DNA of 64,000 bases from Megasphaera_A sueciensis. Lineage in GTDB: Bacteria; Bacillota; Negativicutes; Veillonellales; Megasphaeraceae. Below, in pieces: positions 29,404-39,123 of the stretch. Position 1 is the first letter of the stretch. Every line of letters starts with the position of its first letter. The notes under the pieces were generated by a model. It was not told where the DNA came from. It searched no databases and saw only the letters and a program-made list of their open reading frames with translations. Location of the stretch: the NCBI RefSeq assembly GCF_050219315.1, contig NZ_CP116939.1, positions 1,674,001 through 1,738,000 on the forward strand. The letters are read 5' to 3'. Made by a program: the position numbers and the translations under genes.

Positions 29404-29648
29404 ATAAAAAAAGGTGATACCTAAGGGACGGATATATCCGCGGTACCACCCTAATAATCTCGAATCAGATCAACTCATGGCTTGTTAACGACAGCTACGC
29501 CGGCTCGGCCTACTTACTTCAGCCTTGCGGTTCAGGAAAGAACTTCAAGTTACAACACCTGCCGATTTACACCACACATCGGCTCTCTGCGAAGATATTT
29601 GCAACTCTACTTTTTTCCGTCATTACCATTTGGGGAAATGTATTGTTG
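29404..29648 (-). promoter_or_regulatory. T-box riboswitch (stem I and first module)
   Basis: The minus strand shows the stem I apical motif AGAGAGCCGATG (29588-29577). The AGTA/GAA loop-E pair frames a specifier loop containing GAAGTTC (29546-29540). Then come the T-box GGGTGGTACCGCGG (29451-29438) and a terminator made by GGTGGTACC (29450-29442) with GGTATCACC (29421-29413) and a T-run. The specifier reads GTT (Val) or TTC (Phe), depending on register; I cannot decide. Confidence 0.9.
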
Positions 29649-29654
29649 AGGACA

Positions 29655-29682
29655 ATTATACAGGTTTTGTATTGAATGTCAA
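29655..29682 (-). promoter_or_regulatory. Promoter of the T-box/symporter transcript
   Basis: Minus-strand TTGACA (29682-29677), 16-nt spacer, TATAAT (29660-29655), giving a leader of about 390 nt. Confidence 0.85.
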
Positions 29683-29812
29683 TACATATATGCTTTTTGT
29701 AAAACGTTTATTGCAAAAATAAATAAATTCAATTTTAAATTTCTTTTTATCTTTTACATGTTATTTATACATTTTTTCCTATTTGCCGATACAGAAAGTC
29801 TCTATACTTTTC

Positions 29813-29841
29813 TTGCCAATCTATCATATTTATAGTAGAAT
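29813..29841 (+). promoter_or_regulatory. Promoter of the 68-codon gene
   Basis: TTGCCA (29813-29818), 17-nt spacer, TAGAAT (29836-29841), about 80 nt before the ATG at 29924. Confidence 0.55.
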
Positions 29842-29923
29842 ATAGCTAAAACTAATAACAAGATATAGTATAAAAACAATATTTTGTCATGGATCGTATA
29901 CTTAATAACAAAGGGATGACACT

Positions 29924-30130
29924 ATGAAAACAAAATGCGTTGAACTTAGCAATTTTGAACGTGATTTAGTCTATAACTTCGCTAAACAGCCAAAGGATAC
30001 GCCTATACCGGCGGCACTTTGCCGTGCCATTATACGCAGACTGGAGGGAAAACCTGTCTTCGCCAAAAATAGGGTCCGCATCTCACAAAACTCTCATACT
30101 CATTTAGCCGCTGCTGTCTCAGAAAAATAA
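29924..30130 (+). CDS. Small hypothetical protein, 68 aa
   Basis: A basic, probably cytosolic 68-aa product (MKTKCVELSNFERDLVYNFA...). It has no signal, no transmembrane segment and no motif I recognise. A good AAAGGG site 8 nt before the ATG, a plausible promoter and a strong terminator directly downstream (30184-30237) make it a likely real single-gene unit. Confidence 0.55.
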   Translation: MKTKCVELSNFERDLVYNFAKQPKDTPIPAALCRAIIRRLEGKPVFAKNRVRISQNSHTHLAAAVSEK

Positions 30131-30183
30131 AAAGAATGTCTGTATCAGATTGATCTGAATAATCAACATCTGTGATATAAATA

Positions 30184-30237
30184 AAAAAAATCGTATTGTT
30201 TCAAATATGGTAACATTTGAAACAATACGATTTTTTT
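30184..30237. terminator. Bidirectional terminator
   Basis: Perfect 23-bp arms (30184-30206 and 30215-30237; core CGTATTGTTTCAAAT) with an 8-nt loop, ending in A7/T7 tracts, between convergent genes. Confidence 0.92.
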
Positions 30238-30283
30238 ATTTATACTATATCTATCTAGTGCACTGTTTACGTATATCGTTCAT

Positions 30284-31171
30284 TTATTGTTCTCGCATCG
30301 CTTTTTCCAACCGTTCAGAAATTGCTTTTCCTGTAGGTGTACGAGCCAGTCCGCCTTCTGATGTTTCTTTTAAAGAAACAGGCATGGCTCTTCCAATTTC
30401 ATACATTGCTGAAACCACTTCATCCGGCGGTATAACACTAACGATTCCTGCTAAGGCCATTTCAGCGGCCGTTAAAGCATGAACAGCAAAAAAGCCATTA
30501 CGTTTAACACAAGGAACCTCTACTAATCCGGCTACCGGATCACAGACTAATCCTAATACATTCTTTAGACATAATGTTGCCGCTTGCACTGCTTGAACCG
30601 GGGTTCCTCCACACAATTCCACAACTGCTGCCGCAGCCATTGCCGCAGCAGTACCACATTCAGCCTGACAACCGCCAACAGCTCCTGCAACACACGCATT
30701 CCGTGCTATAACAGCCCCAATGCCAGCCGCTGTAAAAAACGCCTGTATACAAGATGGTCTTTCATATTTTTTTTCTTCTGCTACAGCTAAAATGACTGCC
30801 GGAACAATGCCGCAAGATCCCGCAGTCGGACAGGCTACAATTCGAAACATTTTCGCGTTCGCCTCATTAATTGCCAATGCATACACTGCCGCTCGTCTTG
30901 ATACATCTCCCAACAATATGGAAGCAGCTGTCGCCAAACGTGCCGCATCTCCTCCTACAAGCCCGCTTACGGATTGAGTTGTATCATGTAATCCAGTCTG
31001 AATAGATTCATAAAACACATCTAGCCGCTTATCCATAATATCTAATATAGTAGATTCTGTTTTTTCTGACTCTTCCATTTCACGCAGTATAACTACTTTT
31101 GATAGGGGTAATGTATATTTATCGGTCAAATCCAACAGTTCTGCCAATGATTTATATTCATATGTATTCAT
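30284..31171 (-). CDS. sdaAA: L-serine dehydratase, alpha (iron-sulfur) subunit
   Basis: Deaminates L-serine to pyruvate with an oxygen-labile [4Fe-4S] cluster. It is 295 aa from ATG 31171 (GGAGG 9 nt upstream). The cluster and active-site segments include CPTAGSCGIVPA, GGCQAECGTAAAMAAAA and CDPVAGLVEVPC. It follows sdaAB by 13 nt and supplies pyruvate for fermentation. Confidence 0.95.
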   Translation of the reverse strand: MNTYEYKSLAELLDLTDKYTLPLSKVVILREMEESEKTESTILDIMDKRLDVFYESIQTGLHDTTQSVSGLVGGDAARLATAASILLGDVSRRAAVYALAINEANAKMFRIVACPTAGSCGIVPAVILAVAEEKKYERPSCIQAFFTAAGIGAVIARNACVAGAVGGCQAECGTAAAMAAAAVVELCGGTPVQAVQAATLCLKNVLGLVCDPVAGLVEVPCVKRNGFFAVHALTAAEMALAGIVSVIPPDEVVSAMYEIGRAMPVSLKETSEGGLARTPTGKAISERLEKAMREQ

Positions 31172-31184
31172 GATAAATAACCTC

Positions 31185-31844
31185 CTATAATGGTGATAAT
31201 GCAATGACCGATTGAATGGCAGAAATATTACAGATTTCCGTCTCCAAATCAGAAGGTATAGGACTATCTGTACATATAATCATGACTGCATTGGCATTTT
31301 TTGCGCTGCGAAATACTCTCATAGTGGATACATTAATCGCACCAAGAGCCATGATAGTCGTTACTTTAGCAATAATCCCAGGCTGATCATGGTGGAAGGT
31401 AAGAAGGGTATATTCTTCACCCGTAATTTCAACATGAAAACTATTTATTTCCCGGATTTCAATACGACCGCCTCCTAAAGATACACCGACAATCTCCATC
31501 ACAATTCCTGTCTTTCCTTCCAGTTTAATACGTACCGTATTAGGATGATCCGTTTCCTCTTCCGAACGTGTCAGCGTAACTGTCATTCCTTTCTCCTTTG
31601 CAATTTCAAAAGAAGAACGAAGCCGGATATCATCAGCGGAAAATCCCAGCAACCCTGCAACCAAAGCTTTATCTGTACCATGTCCCTTGTATGTTTTAGC
31701 AAAAGAACCATAAACAGTTATATCTGCCCGGATTGGTTCATCTGTTAATATCTTTCTGGCCATGAGACCAATACGCGCGGCTCCCGCCGTATGTGAACTT
31801 GACGGACCTATCATGACCGGTCCTACAATATCAAAAATACTCAT
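31185..31844 (-). CDS. sdaAB: L-serine dehydratase, beta subunit
   Basis: 219 aa from ATG 31844, preceded by AAAGGAGG; the longer frame lacks support. The N-terminal domain has the GPSSSHTAGAARIG signature. The C-terminal part is an ACT domain (about 145-215, EYTLLTFHHDQPGIIAKVTTIMA). It forms the two-chain Bacillus-type enzyme with sdaAA. Confidence 0.95.
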   Translation of the reverse strand: MSIFDIVGPVMIGPSSSHTAGAARIGLMARKILTDEPIRADITVYGSFAKTYKGHGTDKALVAGLLGFSADDIRLRSSFEIAKEKGMTVTLTRSEEETDHPNTVRIKLEGKTGIVMEIVGVSLGGGRIEIREINSFHVEITGEEYTLLTFHHDQPGIIAKVTTIMALGAINVSTMRVFRSAKNANAVMIICTDSPIPSDLETEICNISAIQSVIALSPL

Positions 31845-31854
31845 ATATCCTCCT

Positions 31855-34800
31855 TTAAAAATCAATAATTCGCTGTAAATAAAAACTATACACATATACT
31901 GCCGAAACAGGTTCTGCAAAAATTTGTTCTATAGCCCGCTTATATAAATTTAATTGTATTTCATATCGTTTATGAAATTCTTCATCCGAATCGAGATGAT
32001 CTGTTTTATAATCAACCAACACCCATCCTCTTTCATCTTTAAACAAACAATCAATAACGCCCTGCACTAAAATATAATCCCCCTTTTCCACAGACGGGAG
32101 CACTCCGCCCCCTTCAAAGAGAATGGTAAAAGGATATTCCCGATGCAGAATAGAAGCGGCTGCCATACGTCTTCCCAAATCAGATTGGCAGAAATGTAAT
32201 ACCGTCGGCATATATACCAACCGCACTTCTTCATTAGTAAATATTCCTTTACTTTCCCAGTCTGCCAATGCTTCGTGCAGTGATGCTGTCGTTATCTCAG
32301 GACTTACCGTTACATATTGCATAACTTTATGAAGTACCGTACCGCGCTGTGTCCCTGTGATAACAGCGTCTTCTTCACTTAACCAATGCGGCAGCTGTGC
32401 AAACACATCATCAATCGGTGCTATGGCTGCCATTTGCGTAACAGCAAGTTCATCTCCTTCTAAATGTATTACTTGCTGTCCGGTATACATACGACGTTTA
32501 ATTTCAGATACAGAAAACTTTGCTGGAGTCTGTACTGCCAGAGGATATTCATACTGCCATGACAATTGCGATTTCATCCATTCAGGTACCATCGTATGTG
32601 TCAATTTATTCTGATGCAATAGCTGCAGTCGTAAATCCACATCATTGTTTTTTATTTTTTCAAAACATGGAACCTGGTGATGAAGAAACAGTTGCCATAC
32701 TCCACTCTTACATACTTCGTCTTTTCCATCTTGCATCGCGTATTCTAAAGGAGCACACTCTTTACGCATTGCTAAAATCGGCATAACCCAATCAAGATAT
32801 GAAACAGCCCGGCTTGGATTTATGTCTGACACCCAACGCTGCCATTTCCCCATTATTGAACTGCTATGACCCGTCAATATTAATTTATCTCTAGCTCTTG
32901 TCATTGCTACATATAATATCCGTTGCTCTTCTGCTTTTCCTTCCCAGTCCAATTGTGTTCGAATACCATTCCAAATAAATGTAGGATAAAACATACGCCA
33001 TTCCGGGTCATATTGTTTTAAACCGATACCTTGTATATTATGAAAAAGAATAGGAGATTGCATGTCCTGCCGATTAAAATTTTTTCCCATATCAGCAATA
33101 ATAACAACAGGAAATTCCAATCCCTTACTCTTATGAATACTCATAACGCGTACAACATCTTCTCCCTCGCCAAGAACTTTAGCAGGTGCCAAATCAAGTT
33201 TATCGTCACGCATTTTATCTATCAGTTTTAAATATCGGAACAAGCCGCGATACCCGGCTTCTTCATATTGTCTCGCACGATCATATAATGCCTGCAAATT
33301 GGCTTGACGGGAAATTCCACCCGTCATACCGCCAATATATTGAAAATAAGCGGTATCCGTATAAAGACGTTGAAGCAAATTTGCTACTCCGGAGCGGCGG
33401 CTAAAAGTCCGCCATTCTTCCATATGCTCGCGAAAATTTTGTAATGCATTACGTTCCGCCTCATCAGATACTTGTTCTATATATGTTGTCAAATTCTGCC
33501 ACAATGTATCTGAACCACTCAAACGCAACCGAGCCAATGAGGCTTCATTCATTCCTACAATAGGAGAACGCAGTACTGCCGCCATCGCCAAATCTTGTTC
33601 CGGATTATCAATACACTGCAGCAAAGCCAACATGGTTTGTACTTCAACTGCAGCAAAATAACCACCGTTTTGCTCTGCATAGGAGGGAATCCCCGCAGCT
33701 TGCAAAGCCTTGAGCATCACATCTGCTTTACCTGCCATAGACCGCATTAAAATGACTATATGCCGCCAAGACAATGGTTCCATCGTACCATCTTTACGAG
33801 AAACAAACTTATCACTTGCTTTTAGCTCCTGCAAGCGGTTCACAACAAGCAGACATTCCTGCTCAAATGCTGTTAAGTCGGCGTCCCCTGCTTTTGCTGC
33901 TTCGATTTCTTCGTCCTCATCCAGAGTATCTATTATACGTTCCTGTGAAGCGGTATCTAAAAGATGAATTTCAACAGGTCCGCCGATCCAACGCCGGTCA
34001 TCAATAACAGAACGGGCAGCATACAGTTTTTCATGTTCTCCGTATCCCATTCCCACCGCATCTTCTGTCATTGCCCGAGAAAATACTTCATTAACAGCTG
34101 CAAGAATATTAGGGGCACTTCGAAAATTCTTTGATAAATCAATACAACGCCTTACAGCCCCTGTTTCTCTACTAAAAGTGTTGTACTTATGTAAAAATAA
34201 CGTTGGATCTGCCAGTCTGAACCGATATATACTCTGCTTAATATCTCCTACCATAAAACGATTATCATCACAAGACACTAGTTTTGTAATAAGTTCTTGT
34301 ACTCCATTTGTATCTTGATATTCATCAATCAAGACTTCCCGAAAAGTATGCCTTAGTTCTTCTGCCACGGCTGAACGCACCGGATATCCCGGCCGTGATT
34401 GCACAGATAGTAGTATCTGCAGACAAAAATGCTCTAAATCACTAAAATCAATCCAACCTTTTTCTTTTTTTGCAAGACGGTACGCTTTTGAAAAATCAAC
34501 AGTAAGCGCCGCTAATCCTTTTATCACAGGGTACATGGTCCTCATTCCCTGCAGCCAATCCTCTGCTGTAATCGAAAAGTACGACGCCTGTAATTCCTCT
34601 TTAATTTGTTTCTTTACCTCTGCCCGCCGATCCTTGCAAAGTTCCCACCGTTTTTTATCTTCTTCCGAAAGTCCCCGTAAACTTTTAAGCCGTTCGAAGG
34701 AAATACCATTCACAGCTGACGCCATTTCCTGCCAATATCTACACGTTTCAGCCCGCTGTATCATATCTCGTTCTTGCTCCAACTGTCCCCGGATGCTTTG

Positions 34801-35529
34801 AAAGGCTGGTAAATTACCAATATCATGTAACATCTCTTCGTATATCAGAAGTTGTTCTTGCAATACAGCTTGTATATGATACATAATCGGCCGGCACCAC
34901 CGCATGTCGTCAATGCTGGCATCACAAGGAATATCATAGTCCTGTACCGCATGTTCAAGCCAGTCAGACGGCCAAGGCAAGCTTCGCGAATAATCATAAA
35001 CTTGTTCCACTACATGCATCAATGTGTCGTCACCGCGGTCATTACCAAACATATCAGCAAGCGGATATAACAAAACAGCCTTATTTTCATTTTCATAATA
35101 AGAAAGAAATACTTCTTCCATTACATTGTTGCGCAGTAAATTTAATTCTTCTTCTCCTGCGACAGAAAAGTTAGGATCTATATCAATAGTATAAAAATAT
35201 CGGCGGATTACCGTCTGACAGAAAGAATGGAGTGTAGAAATATGAGCCGATGGCAATAGCGCCAGCTGTCGTTCCACGACTGGATCATTATGCTCATCCA
35301 AAGCCTGTGTCAGTGCAGCAGCAACACGTTCACGCATTTCTGAGGCAGCGGCTTTTGTAAAAGTCACGACAAGTAATTCTGTAATATCCAAAGGATCTCG
35401 TTTATCAAGAAGCCGCCGGACTATACGTTCTACTAAAACCGCCGTTTTTCCAGAACCTGCGGCTGCCGATAATAACAATGTCTGCCCCCTGCTGTTAATA
35501 GCTTCCTTCTGTTCTTTAGTCCAAGCCAT
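31855..35529 (-). CDS. addA: ATP-dependent helicase/nuclease AddA
   Basis: Helicase-nuclease that resects double-strand breaks for RecA loading. It is 1224 aa from ATG 35529 (GGAGGAGGAG upstream). Walker A AAAGSGKTAVLVER is at about residues 22-35, a UvrD-type helicase follows (LIDEYQDTN, VGDIKQSIYRFR, YVAMTRARDKL), and the RecB-like nuclease motif VDYKTDHLD is near residue 1185. The start overlaps the addB end by 14 nt. Confidence 0.96.
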   Translation of the reverse strand: MAWTKEQKEAINSRGQTLLLSAAAGSGKTAVLVERIVRRLLDKRDPLDITELLVVTFTKAAASEMRERVAAALTQALDEHNDPVVERQLALLPSAHISTLHSFCQTVIRRYFYTIDIDPNFSVAGEEELNLLRNNVMEEVFLSYYENENKAVLLYPLADMFGNDRGDDTLMHVVEQVYDYSRSLPWPSDWLEHAVQDYDIPCDASIDDMRWCRPIMYHIQAVLQEQLLIYEEMLHDIGNLPAFQSIRGQLEQERDMIQRAETCRYWQEMASAVNGISFERLKSLRGLSEEDKKRWELCKDRRAEVKKQIKEELQASYFSITAEDWLQGMRTMYPVIKGLAALTVDFSKAYRLAKKEKGWIDFSDLEHFCLQILLSVQSRPGYPVRSAVAEELRHTFREVLIDEYQDTNGVQELITKLVSCDDNRFMVGDIKQSIYRFRLADPTLFLHKYNTFSRETGAVRRCIDLSKNFRSAPNILAAVNEVFSRAMTEDAVGMGYGEHEKLYAARSVIDDRRWIGGPVEIHLLDTASQERIIDTLDEDEEIEAAKAGDADLTAFEQECLLVVNRLQELKASDKFVSRKDGTMEPLSWRHIVILMRSMAGKADVMLKALQAAGIPSYAEQNGGYFAAVEVQTMLALLQCIDNPEQDLAMAAVLRSPIVGMNEASLARLRLSGSDTLWQNLTTYIEQVSDEAERNALQNFREHMEEWRTFSRRSGVANLLQRLYTDTAYFQYIGGMTGGISRQANLQALYDRARQYEEAGYRGLFRYLKLIDKMRDDKLDLAPAKVLGEGEDVVRVMSIHKSKGLEFPVVIIADMGKNFNRQDMQSPILFHNIQGIGLKQYDPEWRMFYPTFIWNGIRTQLDWEGKAEEQRILYVAMTRARDKLILTGHSSSIMGKWQRWVSDINPSRAVSYLDWVMPILAMRKECAPLEYAMQDGKDEVCKSGVWQLFLHHQVPCFEKIKNNDVDLRLQLLHQNKLTHTMVPEWMKSQLSWQYEYPLAVQTPAKFSVSEIKRRMYTGQQVIHLEGDELAVTQMAAIAPIDDVFAQLPHWLSEEDAVITGTQRGTVLHKVMQYVTVSPEITTASLHEALADWESKGIFTNEEVRLVYMPTVLHFCQSDLGRRMAAASILHREYPFTILFEGGGVLPSVEKGDYILVQGVIDCLFKDERGWVLVDYKTDHLDSDEEFHKRYEIQLNLYKRAIEQIFAEPVSAVYVYSFYLQRIIDF

Positions 35530-38500
35530 GCGCAGCTCCTCCTCCTTCCATTTCTTTAATAATTTCAATAGCCTTACGTTTTTGTTCTACTGCATATTTA
35601 TTTTCCTTCAACTTTGGATCAAAAGAACAAACAGCGGCATAAGGGCAATATTGACAAGGAGTTCGCTGCGACAGTAGGATAGGCCGGATAGAAATGTCGC
35701 CTTTAGCAATGCATTCCGCAATAGCACGAATTCTATCCGATGTAAGAAGTAATAAGGACTGCCATGTTTCTTCACTATAAACATTCACCGACTGCGTGCT
35801 TAATGTACCATCCCTTTTCAAACGCAAATTCAAATACTGGGAAATGCCTTCCATAGAAGTATCTAATTTCTGCATAACCTGGCTATCTTGTAAATAACAT
35901 CCATTCAGTTTGCTGCGCTTATTATACAGTTCTTCCTTCTCTTTTTCCGTCACCGGACGATTTAAAAAAGTTTTATCATCTCGGACGTAGCAGTAAAGAA
36001 TTGCTGCCGGAACAGCATCACCATCCAAATTAAGCAATGCAATATACATATACGTTAAAAGTTGTAATTCCAATCCAAAGTAGACTTGCGTCAAATCTAT
36101 TTTCTTGTTTCCTGACTTATAATCAATAATAACAATAAAATCACGTCCATCTTCATGTAATATGTCAACTCTGTCAATTTGTCCCGTTACAATGACTTCC
36201 ATCCCATTTTCTAACATAAAACGGAAAGGCTGCCATGCGTCCTTTCCGCAGCCAAAAGATTTTTCCAATGCTGCCATTTGGAATCGTGATGCTTGACTAA
36301 AGGAACACAACCGCTTAACAGTTCTGATCAGTGTTTTGATCAGACGTTCTTTAATCTGTTCGAAATATGCATTGGTCATAAGAATATCATGCTGAATATC
36401 TGGAGCTAATTGTTCCGTAGCCTGTCGACACATCACAACTATTTCTTTTTCTTCCACATCACGCCATTGACGTCCATGAGCCAATAATTCTTCCCCCATA
36501 AGACGCAGTGCACCGTGCACCAGCATACCTAAGTCCGGTGCCGCAAAACGATAAACAGGACGTTCTTCCAAACCAAGTCCATATTGAGAAAAATATGCAA
36601 AAGGACAGCTGCGATACCGCTCAAACTTAGTTACAGATCCACGTAATTGTCCCTGTGGAGCATACAATCTGCGCACTAAATCCAACGGCAATGGCTGCGG
36701 TACATTTTTATGAAACAACCCTTGTACAGCATGTACTGTTTGTTCACGCCAGCCATGTTCATATGACCAGTCGTATAGCGCCCACCATAAATCAGCAACA
36801 GGTTTTCCCTCTACCGCAGGTCGCAACATAACCGGCAAATACCGCAGTGCCACTGGCAAAGACACTATATACTCAGACTCTCTGCCAGCAGGGATACTGC
36901 CATTTTCCATTTTTCCGGGAACCACGTACCCCTGATCAACCATTTGATGAATCCAAGTAGATGCTTCCAGTACGGCCCCCTCTTCATCTGCTAATGCATA
37001 CGAAAGATAAATTTGTTCTGTTGCTCTGGTTACAGCAATATAAAATAAAAATCGTTCCTGAAAGGACCGAAAACGACTTCCGGGGCCCAAAACAAGTCCC
37101 AGCGCTCCCAGCTCTTTTCGCTCGTTATCGGTAAGCAAATTTTCATCACTGTTTCGTTTTGGAAAAATTCCGTCATTGACACCACATACAAACACAATCT
37201 TAGATTGCATCGTATATCCACGTTCCACAGAAGTAATTGTCACATGATCCAAGGTAGGGGGAATAATACTGAACGTAAGGCTATTCAGTCCGTCTGCAAT
37301 CATCTGTGAAAATTCTTCTAAATCGACTGTATCATCCCCACACAGTTCAACTAATTCCTGAAGAAACTCCAATATTTGTTTAAAAACTTGTTCATGTTCT
37401 TTACTTTCTAGTGCATGTCCCTGCCTATCATCGCTTTGTTTCCATCTGCGCAATGTCTCTATAATGCCAGAATGCTGCAGCCATTGATATAAAAGGGTAC
37501 ACCACTGTCGCAGTGTATGTAGTTCCTGAGAAGCTGCATACAACGGATTGACTAATTCATATATTGCATGACGGATTTCATTGATATGTGCCAGATACTC
37601 CATTTCATCTTTGCTATGTATCACGTTATCATCAATAAAATTCCGTGTATAATATGTCCAGTTTTTATTCTGAAGCCAATGGTATCCTTGTATTCCATGA
37701 GCCAGACAATAATTTTCCAACGTATCTACATCATGCCGATGTAAAGGAAGTAAATCTGTCTTTAACAGACGAAATAAAGGTTCATATGCCCAATGAGATT
37801 TTAAAACATCAAGAACTGCTATAATAGCTTCCGTTACCGGATGTTCTGTCATGGGACGCCGGTAATCACTGAAGCAAGGAATATGATATTTGCAAAATAC
37901 GCGTTCTACGATGTGATTATATAAATCGCTGTTTCGGGATAATACCAGTATATCACGGTATCTAAATCCCTGGCGGCAAAGTTCCAGAATGCGGCGGGCA
38001 ACAGCATCTATTTCCACTTCATAATTTGCACATTCCATGACATGCACATTTTCAACAGGCTGTTCCTGCTTTCTAGGCACAATTTGAAAAAAACCATCGA
38101 CAAAAGCTTCTGTCTTTTTATTATCATTATAGGCAACTGCCTGCGTTGTCAATCCCGGAAATAACTCCCGCAATTGACAATATACTTCGTAGGATCGGTG
38201 AAATAAAGCAGTTTCCCGTTGCTGTTCCGCTACATGTTCCGGATCTGTCGTCAGTGTAATCGTTAGTGCAGCAGCTGTTTCACCCAATACTTTAATAACC
38301 TGCATTTGCTGCGGCGTAAACCAATGAAATCCATCAATCCAAATATGCGCACCTTGTAAAAAAGAATAATGCGGAAGCTCCCTGATCAACAACGTCATTA
38401 TATCATCGGCATCACCAAAACGTTCTGTAAGAAAATCACAATAGCCTTCATAAAGAACAGCTGCATCTTGCAGTTTACGGGCTAATGTTTGATTATCTAA

Positions 38501-38926
38501 ACCAGCTGCTGCATTTCGCAAATCGGCAGCACTAATGCAAAATGATCGGCATTCCCAAATAAACTGGCCGACCATATCGGCAAAATTGGATTGCCGTGAA
38601 GCCGTTTGCAATAGGGTGAACTGTTTTTCATATTTATGCAGCAAACGCTGCAACACTATTTTCCGTGCTAATTCCGAGAGAGACTGCTGCTCTTTCCCCC
38701 GTTCCGTAAACACACGATAGGCCAGTCGAGAAAAGCCTAAAATTTGTATACCTGCAAAACCTTTTCCTGGCATGGTCTCAGCAAATCGTCTTTCCATACC
38801 ATAAGTTCCCTGATCCGGTACAAGTAATAATGCATTGCCGCCGTAAACGGCCCAATTTTTTATTTGTGAAAAACAATATTCTGTTTTTCCGCTCCCAGCT
38901 TTTCCAAACAGCACTGTAATGGCCAA
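35516..38926 (-). CDS. addB: ATP-dependent nuclease subunit B AddB
   Basis: 1136 aa. It has an N-terminal P-loop GKAGSGKTEYC (residues 8-18), an inactivated helicase-like body and a C-terminal RecB-type nuclease (IIDYKSGNKKIDL). The iron-sulfur Cys motif CQYCPYAAVC is near the end. It recognises Chi in the AddAB complex. TTG start at 38926 with GAGGTG upstream. First gene of addB-addA, perhaps followed by sdaAB-sdaAA on the same transcript. Confidence 0.95.
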   Translation of the reverse strand: MAITVLFGKAGSGKTEYCFSQIKNWAVYGGNALLLVPDQGTYGMERRFAETMPGKGFAGIQILGFSRLAYRVFTERGKEQQSLSELARKIVLQRLLHKYEKQFTLLQTASRQSNFADMVGQFIWECRSFCISAADLRNAAAGLDNQTLARKLQDAAVLYEGYCDFLTERFGDADDIMTLLIRELPHYSFLQGAHIWIDGFHWFTPQQMQVIKVLGETAAALTITLTTDPEHVAEQQRETALFHRSYEVYCQLRELFPGLTTQAVAYNDNKKTEAFVDGFFQIVPRKQEQPVENVHVMECANYEVEIDAVARRILELCRQGFRYRDILVLSRNSDLYNHIVERVFCKYHIPCFSDYRRPMTEHPVTEAIIAVLDVLKSHWAYEPLFRLLKTDLLPLHRHDVDTLENYCLAHGIQGYHWLQNKNWTYYTRNFIDDNVIHSKDEMEYLAHINEIRHAIYELVNPLYAASQELHTLRQWCTLLYQWLQHSGIIETLRRWKQSDDRQGHALESKEHEQVFKQILEFLQELVELCGDDTVDLEEFSQMIADGLNSLTFSIIPPTLDHVTITSVERGYTMQSKIVFVCGVNDGIFPKRNSDENLLTDNERKELGALGLVLGPGSRFRSFQERFLFYIAVTRATEQIYLSYALADEEGAVLEASTWIHQMVDQGYVVPGKMENGSIPAGRESEYIVSLPVALRYLPVMLRPAVEGKPVADLWWALYDWSYEHGWREQTVHAVQGLFHKNVPQPLPLDLVRRLYAPQGQLRGSVTKFERYRSCPFAYFSQYGLGLEERPVYRFAAPDLGMLVHGALRLMGEELLAHGRQWRDVEEKEIVVMCRQATEQLAPDIQHDILMTNAYFEQIKERLIKTLIRTVKRLCSFSQASRFQMAALEKSFGCGKDAWQPFRFMLENGMEVIVTGQIDRVDILHEDGRDFIVIIDYKSGNKKIDLTQVYFGLELQLLTYMYIALLNLDGDAVPAAILYCYVRDDKTFLNRPVTEKEKEELYNKRSKLNGCYLQDSQVMQKLDTSMEGISQYLNLRLKRDGTLSTQSVNVYSEETWQSLLLLTSDRIRAIAECIAKGDISIRPILLSQRTPCQYCPYAAVCSFDPKLKENKYAVEQKRKAIEIIKEMEGGGAAHGLD

Positions 38927-38942
38927 CGTGTCACCTCATTTC

Positions 38943-38964
38943 CAATACATTTCTCCATGTATTG
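38943..38964. promoter_or_regulatory. Palindrome near the addB promoter
   Basis: CAATACAT, six nt, ATGTATTG. Its upstream part overlaps a minus-strand extended -10 (TGATACAAT, 38969-38961). It could be an operator or a 5' hairpin of the addB transcript. Confidence 0.4.
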
Positions 38965-39083
38965 TATCATATCCATTTATTTTATAGATTAGAAACGGAT
39001 TAAAAATTTACGATATTCTTATCATTTGTCCACTGTAATAATACATATAATATTTTTACTTATTTTCTTAATTGATTAAAATA

Positions 39084-39115
39084 AAAAACCAGACACTCCT
39101 TTGAGGTCTGGTTTT
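39084..39115 (-). terminator. Terminator of the radical SAM gene
   Basis: Arms AAAACCAGAC and GTCTGGTTTT with flanking A and T tracts, immediately after the stop codon at 39124. Confidence 0.85.
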
Positions 39116-39123
39116 ATCATTTT

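Noticed and set aside
29525..29722. 65-codon plus-strand frame
   Set aside because: It is antisense to the T-box leader and its promoter.
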